From JAAZMU01 sp964547725 (GTDB taxonomy: Bacteria; Patescibacteriota; Minisyncoccia; Minisyncoccales; Minisyncoccaceae), in contig CAZJOO010000007.1 of the NCBI GenBank assembly GCA_964547725.1, positions 1 to 19,713 on the forward strand: 19,713 bases of DNA, in the 5' to 3' direction. Both the position numbers and the translations under genes were made by a program. Of this stretch, positions 15,407 to 19,713 are shown one piece after another; the stretch's first letter is position 1; the number at the start of each line of letters is the position of its first letter. The notes below the pieces were generated by a model. It had not been told where the DNA came from and did not search any database. It was given only the letters and a program-made list of their open reading frames with translations.

Positions 15407-15494
15407 TGGCGGAGGGGGTGGGATTCGAACCCACGGTAAGTTGCCCTACAATAGTTTTCAAGACTATCCCATTCGGCCGCTCTGGCACCCCTCC
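15407..15494 (-). tRNA. tRNA-Ser (anticodon UGA), CCA encoded
   Basis: Minus strand: 7-bp acceptor stem GGAGGGG/CCCCTCC, anticodon loop CTTGAAA between ATAGT and ACTAT giving anticodon UGA, long variable arm of a class II tRNA, T-arm GTGGG-TTCGAAT-CCCAC, discriminator G and genomic CCA at 15407-15409. Confidence 0.95.
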
Positions 15495-15504
15495 AACAAT
15501 AAAG

Positions 15505-15533
15505 ATAGTATCTAAAATATAGAAGATTGTCAA
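15505..15533 (-). promoter_or_regulatory. Promoter of tRNA-Ser(UGA)
   Basis: Minus strand: -35 TTGACA (15528-15533), 17-bp spacer, -10 TACTAT (15505-15510); predicted start about 3 nt before the mature tRNA 5' end at 15494. It lies in the 44-bp gap after the RNase H gene. Confidence 0.75.
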
Positions 15534-15538
15534 TTCAA

Positions 15539-16132
15539 TTACCCTTTGTGATATCCTAAATCAGCTGGATTACTTCCTCCAGAAATATGTAACATTTTTC
15601 CTCCTTGTTTTTCAAACTCATATCTTAATTTTTTAACTTCTGAAGCTAAGTTAATTGTTTCCTCCCCCACTTCTTTTTTAATATAACCCTTTGACCAATA
15701 ATCAAGAATCAATTTACTATCCCCGAACACCTTCTTGTCTTCTTCTTTTATTGCTAATTTAAGAGCATACTTTGAAGCTAAAAGTTCTCCATAATTATTA
15801 GTCGCTGGTCCTAAAATTGTATAGTGTCCTTTTTCGTCAAGTTTCTCTGTCATTATTTTACCTAGCAAACTTTCTCCATTTTTATTGGTTACATTAATTT
15901 GAACCCCTTTTCCAGCTCCGGTTCCAGCATCAAAATAAATACCTTCCTCAGAGGCTAAATGCTTAATTGCATAATTTGCTCCTGCTTCGAGCCACCTTTC
16001 TGCTTCGTCTTTTGATTCAAAACTCTTATACTTTGCTTCTTTACCTGAAACAATGCTTAGACATTCAGCCCAAGTATTAGTTACTCCCATTTTTCCTTCT
16101 GTTGAATATGCGTAAAATTTTTGTTTCTTCAT
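15539..16132 (-). CDS. Ribonuclease H with N-terminal RNA:DNA-hybrid binding domain (caulimovirus type)
   Basis: A 197-aa enzyme that cleaves RNA in RNA-DNA hybrids. The N-terminal module (about 5-48; YAYSTEGKMGVTNTW, then CLSIVSGKEAKYKSF and EAERWL) is the hybrid-binding domain shared by eukaryotic RNase H1 and caulimovirus protein VI. The catalytic domain keeps all four acidic residues: D68 (YFDAGTG), E116 (NNYGELLA), D138 (FGDSKLI) and D191 (NPADLGYHKG). The frame is open upstream to 16213, but that stretch covers the whole promoter region and has no family residues; the ATG at 16132 sits 7 nt after the -10. It is divergent from gltX and upstream of tRNA-Ser, with no clear terminator between them. 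It is probably the main RNase HI-type enzyme here, though other RNase H genes may lie elsewhere. Confidence 0.9.
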   Translation of the reverse strand: MKKQKFYAYSTEGKMGVTNTWAECLSIVSGKEAKYKSFESKDEAERWLEAGANYAIKHLASEEGIYFDAGTGAGKGVQINVTNKNGESLLGKIMTEKLDEKGHYTILGPATNNYGELLASKYALKLAIKEEDKKVFGDSKLILDYWSKGYIKKEVGEETINLASEVKKLRYEFEKQGGKMLHISGGSNPADLGYHKG

Positions 16133-16139
16133 ATACCTC

Positions 16140-16168
16140 ATTGTATGAGAAAAATTAAAGTGAGTCAA
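16140..16168 (-). promoter_or_regulatory. Promoter of the RNase H gene, predicted leaderless
   Basis: Minus strand: -35 TTGACT (16163-16168), 17-bp spacer, -10 TACAAT (16140-16145), 7 nt to the ATG at 16132. An AGG just before the ATG is too close to act as a normal Shine-Dalgarno site. It is back to back with the gltX promoter, 9 bp apart. Confidence 0.75.
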
Positions 16169-16177
16169 TTTAAATCC

Positions 16178-16206
16178 TTTACTTTTCCCTATTATTCTAA
16201 TAAAAT
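16178..16206 (+). promoter_or_regulatory. Promoter of gltX, predicted leaderless
   Basis: Plus strand: -35 TTTACT (16178-16183), 17-bp spacer, -10 TAAAAT (16201-16206), then 6 nt to the ATG at 16213. The -35 is the same hexamer as at the comF-like promoter. Confidence 0.65.
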
Positions 16207-16212
16207 AAAACA

Positions 16213-17868
16213 ATGGAAAATAAAGAAAAAATTATCGAAAAATTATTCCCGGAAGTACTTCCAGAAATAGATGAAGTTGAAAAAAAATACCCTCAAAGGA
16301 ATCTAAAAGAAGGCGCTATGATTACTCGTATCGCTCCAAGCCCTACAGGTTTTATGCACATAGGAAGTCTTTACACTGCTCTAATTTCTGAAAGATTAGC
16401 TCATCAAACTGACGGAATATTTTTTTTAAGAATCGAAGATACTGATAAAAAAAGAGAAGTTGAAGGAGCTTCTAAGCTAATCACAAAATCCCTTAACCAT
16501 TATGGAATTAAAACTGATGAAGGAGAAAATGCTTCAGGAAAAGAGATTGGTGAGTATGGACCATATAAGCAAAGTGAGCGTGCTGATATATATAAAGCTT
16601 ATGTTAAATCTCTTGTCGAAAAAGGCTTAGCTTATCCTTGTTTTTCAACTAGCGAAGAACTTGAAGAAATGCACAAAAAGCAAGAAAGTGAAGGCATCAG
16701 ACCAGGATACTATAATCAATGGGCAATATGGCGTAATAAATCTGATGAAGAAGTTTTAGAGGCTTTAGAGGAAAAGAAACCCTTTGTTATTAGATTTAAA
16801 TCTAACGGTGATTTTGAAAATAAGATTCCTGTTGAAGATGTTTTGCTTGGAAAAAAAGAATTGTCTGAAAATGACCAAGATATAGTTATTCTAAAATCTG
16901 ACGGACTTCCTACATACCACATGGCTCACGTTATTGATGACCACCTTATGAGAACAACTCATGTGATTCGTGGAAACGAATGGCTTCCCTCTCTCCCCTT
17001 ACATTTACAATTATTTAGAGCTATGGGATGGAAATCTCCAAAATATGGACACATTTTTCCAATTCAAAAAATGGAAGGTTCTTCAAAAAGAAAGTTGAGT
17101 AAAAGAAAAGACCCAGAAGCAAATGTTGATTTTTTTGAAGAGCAAGGATATCCAGAAAACGGTATTATCGAATATCTTCTAAATCTAGCCAACTCAAACT
17201 TTGAAGATTGGAGAAAACAAAATCCTGATAAGGATAATCGAGAATTTGTGCTTACTCTAAAAAAACTATCCAGTTCTAATGGACCTTTGTTTGATTTTGT
17301 TAAACTTAACAACATAAGTAAAGAAGTTGTTGCTAAATATTCTGCCGAAGAAGTTTTTGAAAAAGTTTTAAACTGGGCGAAAAAATACGACCCAGAGTTT
17401 GCTCTTAAAATAGAAAAAAATTCTGATTATACAAAAAAGATATTGGGAATAGAAAGAACTAATGACAAAAATTCAAGAAAAGATATTGCAAAATGGGCTG
17501 ACGTTAAAAAAGAAATTGAATACTTTTTCGACGATACTTTTTCTATTAATAAAGACGGAATAAAAGAACTTGTTCCGGAAATAGACTTAAACGATATTCA
17601 AAATATAGTAAAGTCATTTATTGAGTCATACAATGAAAATGATTCAAGAGAAGAATGGTTCGAAAAAATAAAACAAATTGGTAAAAACAATGGTTTTGCA
17701 GAAGATATGAAAAAATACAAAGAAAGCCCTGAAAATTACAAAGGGAATATTGCCGATGTTGCAAAAATATTCAGGGTTCTATTAACAGGAAAAACACAAA
17801 CACCTGACTTGTACTCAATTATGCAAGTGATGGAAAAAGACAGAGTTTTTGATAGATTGAAGATTTAA
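16213..17868 (+). CDS. gltX: Glutamate--tRNA ligase GltX
   Basis: The 551-aa class I synthetase charges tRNA-Glu (and possibly tRNA-Gln, if a GatCAB amidotransferase exists elsewhere). Motifs: APSPTGFMHIGS (41-52) carries the HIGH signature, FLRIEDTDKKREVEG follows, ATP-binding VIRGNEW (251-257), and KLSKRK (294-299) is the KMSKS loop. The C-terminal part (from about 330) is the helical anticodon-binding region. A 36-residue extension (EVEKKYPQRNLKEGAM) precedes the catalytic start; this is known from a GltX subgroup and the HIGH-proximal Met at 36 is not the likely start because the leaderless promoter points to 16213. Only one Cys (C143) remains in the zinc region, so this is a zinc-less form. 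Confidence 0.96.
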   Translation: MENKEKIIEKLFPEVLPEIDEVEKKYPQRNLKEGAMITRIAPSPTGFMHIGSLYTALISERLAHQTDGIFFLRIEDTDKKREVEGASKLITKSLNHYGIKTDEGENASGKEIGEYGPYKQSERADIYKAYVKSLVEKGLAYPCFSTSEELEEMHKKQESEGIRPGYYNQWAIWRNKSDEEVLEALEEKKPFVIRFKSNGDFENKIPVEDVLLGKKELSENDQDIVILKSDGLPTYHMAHVIDDHLMRTTHVIRGNEWLPSLPLHLQLFRAMGWKSPKYGHIFPIQKMEGSSKRKLSKRKDPEANVDFFEEQGYPENGIIEYLLNLANSNFEDWRKQNPDKDNREFVLTLKKLSSSNGPLFDFVKLNNISKEVVAKYSAEEVFEKVLNWAKKYDPEFALKIEKNSDYTKKILGIERTNDKNSRKDIAKWADVKKEIEYFFDDTFSINKDGIKELVPEIDLNDIQNIVKSFIESYNENDSREEWFEKIKQIGKNNGFAEDMKKYKESPENYKGNIADVAKIFRVLLTGKTQTPDLYSIMQVMEKDRVFDRLKI

Positions 17869-17883
17869 CGCTTTCGTCCAATA

Positions 17884-17909
17884 AAAAACAGCCCTTATGG
17901 GCTGTTTTT
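17884..17909. terminator. Bidirectional rho-independent terminator between gltX and the DUF2680-like gene
   Basis: An 11-bp stem (AAAAACAGCCC, 17884-17894, with GGGCTGTTTTT, 17899-17909) and a TTAT loop; the T-run serves gltX on the plus strand and the A-run serves the convergent gene that stops at 17917. Confidence 0.9.
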
Positions 17910-17916
17910 AAATAAC

Positions 17917-18417
17917 TTATTCAGTTTTATTAGGAGCTTTCTCATTTTCTCCCGGTCCTCTTTGACCTCCACACTGTAAAAAATTCATAGGAATATTATT
18001 ACTTGTTGCCCACTCTTTAAGGCTTTCTTGTTCAAGTTGTCTCTCTTCACGAGTCAAGTTTTTGTTTGCTTCCTTTAATTCAGACAACTTATTTGTAATA
18101 AGATCAGCTTGTGCTTGAGTAATTTTCCCATCCGTTACTGCTTGAGAAAGCTTTTCTGCTTGGTCTACTTTCCCTTGAGCTTCTCGAGCAAAACGTTCTG
18201 ATTGCATAACCTCATTAACAACTGCTTCTACTTCTGAAGAATTTAAATTAAATCTTTCTGCAATAACAGAAATGAGAGAACTCATTTGATTAGGTTTTTC
18301 TGCCGCTAAGGTTGTATTTATACAAGCAACTCCCCCAATAGAAACCATTCCCAAAACAAACGCAGTCGCCGCAATCATTTTTGATTTCTTTGATATGTTT
18401 GATAATTTATTTTTCAT
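17917..18417 (-). CDS. Small secreted DUF2680-like protein
   Basis: From the ATG at 18417 the product has 166 aa. It opens with a signal peptide (basic MKNKLSNISKKSK, hydrophobic helix about 14-34, cleavage expected near TLAA-EKP at 39). The mature part is mostly charged helix: a LISVIAERFNLNSSEVEAVV segment followed by DGKITQAQADLITNKL, the repeated pattern of DUF2680-like proteins, whose function is not known. The C-terminus is a polar tail with one Cys (LQCGGQRG). An in-frame ATG at 18447 would add ten residues but overlaps the -10 TATAAT, so it is not used. The gene is alone between a shared terminator and the tRNA-Ser(CGA) terminator. Confidence 0.75.
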   Translation of the reverse strand: MKNKLSNISKKSKMIAATAFVLGMVSIGGVACINTTLAAEKPNQMSSLISVIAERFNLNSSEVEAVVNEVMQSERFAREAQGKVDQAEKLSQAVTDGKITQAQADLITNKLSELKEANKNLTREERQLEQESLKEWATSNNIPMNFLQCGGQRGPGENEKAPNKTE

Positions 18418-18436
18418 TATTTTTATATTTAAATTA

Positions 18437-18442
18437 ATTATA
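18437..18442 (-). promoter_or_regulatory. -10 element of the DUF2680-like gene
   Basis: Minus strand TATAAT at 18437-18442, giving a predicted start near 18430 and a leader of about 12 nt. No convincing -35 lies 16-18 bp upstream, so strength is uncertain. Confidence 0.45.
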
Positions 18443-18520
18443 GCCATGGCACAATCGAACTAACTAAGCCCTTTTGTAATATTAGTACAATAACCATAAA
18501 TATTTATTTCATCCCCAAAC

Positions 18521-18541
18521 AAAAAACACCCAATGGGTGTT
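18521..18541 (-). terminator. Terminator after tRNA-Ser(CGA)
   Basis: Minus strand: 7-bp stem AACACCC/GGGTGTT (arms 18535-18541 and 18525-18531) with a 3-nt loop followed by a T-run, 8 nt after the tRNA 3' end. Confidence 0.75.
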
Positions 18542-18549
18542 ATTAACAG

Positions 18550-18634
18550 CGGAGAGAGTGGGATTCGAACCCACGATAAGTTTCCCTACAATAGTTTTCG
18601 AAACTATCCCATTCAGCCGCTCTGGCATCTCTCC
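18550..18634 (-). tRNA. tRNA-Ser (anticodon CGA), CCA not encoded
   Basis: Minus strand: acceptor stem GGAGAGA/TCTCTCC, anticodon loop TTCGAAA giving CGA, long class II variable arm, T-arm GTGGG-TTCGAAT-CCCAC, discriminator G followed by CTG instead of CCA. Its anticodon stem is identical to that of the UGA isoacceptor and its variable arm differs by only two bases, so the two are close paralogues. The 5' end lies 2 nt after the stop of the S51 peptidase gene, so it may be processed from that transcript. Confidence 0.95.
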
Positions 18635-18636
18635 AA

Positions 18637-19275
18637 TTATACTTCTTTGTTTATATAATAATAATTAAAAACACCTTTTCCTGGACTAGAATAATTTAAC
18701 ACAAAGGCCTGGTCATCTTTTAATTCAATAATTTCCTGTCCAGTCTTTTTTCTAAATTCATCTACTTCATCCTTCAAATCTTCCCTATAATGAGGATAGA
18801 TTAAAAAATCAATCAAACCTAATCCTTTAAAATCTTTTAAATTAATATTGTTTTCATCGCCTTCACTTCCCCATCCAGCAATAGATATATCTGGTCCGGC
18901 AACAATACTGCCCGCGCTAACTCCAACATACACACTTTCTTCTTTTTTTGAAAAAGATAATAAGTACTCAGCTAATCCGGTTTTTCTTATTCTGTCTAAA
19001 TAATCAAAAGTGTTTCCTCCACAAACAAAGACAACATCATATTCTTTATCAGTAACAAACTTTTCTTTTCCTAATTTAAAAACATCTATATCTGAAACGT
19101 CCATGATTTTTATTTTATCTAAAAGTTTTTCTAAATAAAAAGCATCTTGCTCAGAATCTTGAATCGATACAACCAAAAAAGACAAATCTTTTGGCTCTTT
19201 TGGCAAAAACATCATTTCGAAGTTACGAGATATCTCTTTGTTTTCTAATCCAGTTGAAGTTAAAAATAATTTCAT
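18637..19275 (-). CDS. S51-family peptidase (dipeptidase E / cyanophycinase-like fold)
   Basis: A 212-aa protein with the S51 layout: N-terminal KLFLTSTGL strand, VVFVCGGNTFDYLDRI (about 81-96) with the GGNT motif, the nucleophile elbow GVSAGS with Ser120, and the YPHY segment with His162 as base. Length fits PepE-like enzymes, which cleave after Asp at dipeptide ends. In-frame codons upstream of the ATG at 19275 overlap the end of the Nudix remnant and carry no family residues. It follows that remnant by 4 nt and precedes tRNA-Ser(CGA) by 2 nt, so all three may be in one transcript. Substrate is not predictable from sequence. Confidence 0.88.
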   Translation of the reverse strand: MKLFLTSTGLENKEISRNFEMMFLPKEPKDLSFLVVSIQDSEQDAFYLEKLLDKIKIMDVSDIDVFKLGKEKFVTDKEYDVVFVCGGNTFDYLDRIRKTGLAEYLLSFSKKEESVYVGVSAGSIVAGPDISIAGWGSEGDENNINLKDFKGLGLIDFLIYPHYREDLKDEVDEFRKKTGQEIIELKDDQAFVLNYSSPGKGVFNYYYINKEV

Positions 19276-19279
19276 ATTA

Positions 19280-19667
19280 TTATAAATATTTAAGTTTTTT
19301 AAATAACTTCGCAGAAGGGGGAACAATATCTAAGCTAGAAAGGTCTTTTAGGGAAATCCATTCGACTTTTTCTAATCCTTGCGGCAAAACAATACCCCCT
19401 GCTTCATATTTAAACTCTGTGTTCAAATAAATAAACTGTTTCAGTTCTCCATCTAAATCTTTTTTAATTTCACTCTCCCAAGATAAAGACCTTACGAAAG
19501 AAATATTCTTTGATATAATTTTCAAAAATATTATTACCATTAGGAACAAATTCTGCTCCAAATGAGTACCACGTTTCAGTATATGGTCCCGAGCCAGTAA
19601 ATTTTTTCCTCATCAAAAGAGAATCACCATTTTTAATAACACCAATTATTAAAATTTTAAATTTCAT
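19280..19667 (-). pseudogene. Broken Nudix hydrolase (frameshift and damaged Nudix box)
   Basis: Two overlapping frames together read as one Nudix domain. The first (19470-19667) has MKFKILIIGVIKNGDSLLMR and TWYSFGAEF, then FENYIKEYF before its stop. The second (in frame from about 19545 to 19280) resumes with ISFVRSLSWESE, continues DLDGELKQFIYL and ends with GLEKVEWISLKDLS and VPPSAKLFKKLKYL, the usual Nudix C-terminus. The Nudix box (G5xE7xREUxEExGU) should lie at the junction, but neither frame holds the RE..EE residues, so a simple one-base sequencing error would not restore it: a short deletion plus degeneration is more likely. The gene is upstream of the S51 peptidase gene. Confidence 0.65.
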
Positions 19668-19713
19668 AACTTTTGAGAATCAGATTACTATAAGAAATCC
19701 AATTCGTTGATAT

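Noticed and set aside
15330..15515. Plus-strand open frame of 61 codons with a GGGGGIRTHG-type sequence
   Set aside because: This is the antisense reading of tRNA-Ser(UGA), a well-known source of false small proteins.
16133..16213. 27-residue extension of the RNase H protein
   Set aside because: It covers both divergent promoters and overlaps the gltX start; no family residues are present.
19470..19561. Programmed frameshift in the Nudix gene
   Set aside because: No convincing slippery heptamer plus structure is present, and neither frame supplies the catalytic Nudix residues, so decay or an assembly indel explains it better.
9814..19667. Alternative genetic code with UGA as Gly or Trp
   Set aside because: UGA serves as a stop at several well-bounded genes (for example pilB and pilT), and intact genes have no internal UGA.
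1..19713. CRISPR array, insertion sequence or prophage genes
   Set aside because: No regularly spaced repeats, transposase, integrase or terminal inverted repeats were seen; the only sizeable repeats are the pilin duplications and the tRNA-Ser pair.

Overview
The window is AT-rich and densely packed, with many genes separated by 0-5 nt or overlapping by 4 nt, and it uses UGA as a stop codon (standard bacterial code 11). The gene set suggests a Candidate Phyla Radiation (Patescibacteria) genome, most likely Parcubacteria-like: a PilMNO/B/T/C/D type IV pilus locus without a secretin, Cys-rich short pilins, a prepilin that appears to carry a LamG-like domain, a two-domain RNase H, and very short intergenic regions. 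This placement is inference from gene content, not from a marker-gene phylogeny.

Bases 1-14393 are entirely on the minus strand and read right to left as one type IV pilus locus: pilM, pilN, pilO, a PilP-position membrane protein with an acidic tail, pilB, pilT, pilC, three tandem pilins, a terminator, pilD, then four prepilin-like minor subunits in the order GspH/FimT, PilV/GspI, PilW/GspJ, PilX/GspK. The run continues without a gap into ligA (NAD-dependent DNA ligase) and rodA (SEDS glycosyltransferase) and ends in a truncated prepilin with its own promoter. The two assembly ATPases, the platform protein, the peptidase and the tip subunits together make a complete assembly and retraction machine for a cell with no need of an outer-membrane pore. 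A strong consensus promoter sits between pilC and the first pilin and would raise pilin output above that of the machinery genes.

Bases 14394-19713 are a mixed housekeeping and accessory region. It holds a ComF-like protein with intact zinc cysteines and a decayed phosphoribosyltransferase half (divergent from pilM), an orphan RelB/DinJ-type antitoxin, tRNA-Ser(UGA), a caulimovirus-type RNase H with all four catalytic residues, gltX, a small secreted DUF2680-like protein, tRNA-Ser(CGA), an S51-family peptidase and a broken Nudix hydrolase.

The clearest theme beyond the pilus is transcription start placement. The partial prepilin, the comF-like gene, the relB-like gene, the RNase H gene and gltX each have a good -35/-10 pair whose -10 ends 6-8 nt before the true ATG, which predicts leaderless mRNAs. 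In several cases the longest open frame begins inside the promoter itself, so naive start calls are wrong. The second theme is the pilin array: two adjacent pilins are identical over 270 bp covering the N-terminal two thirds and diverge only in their Cys-rich C-termini.
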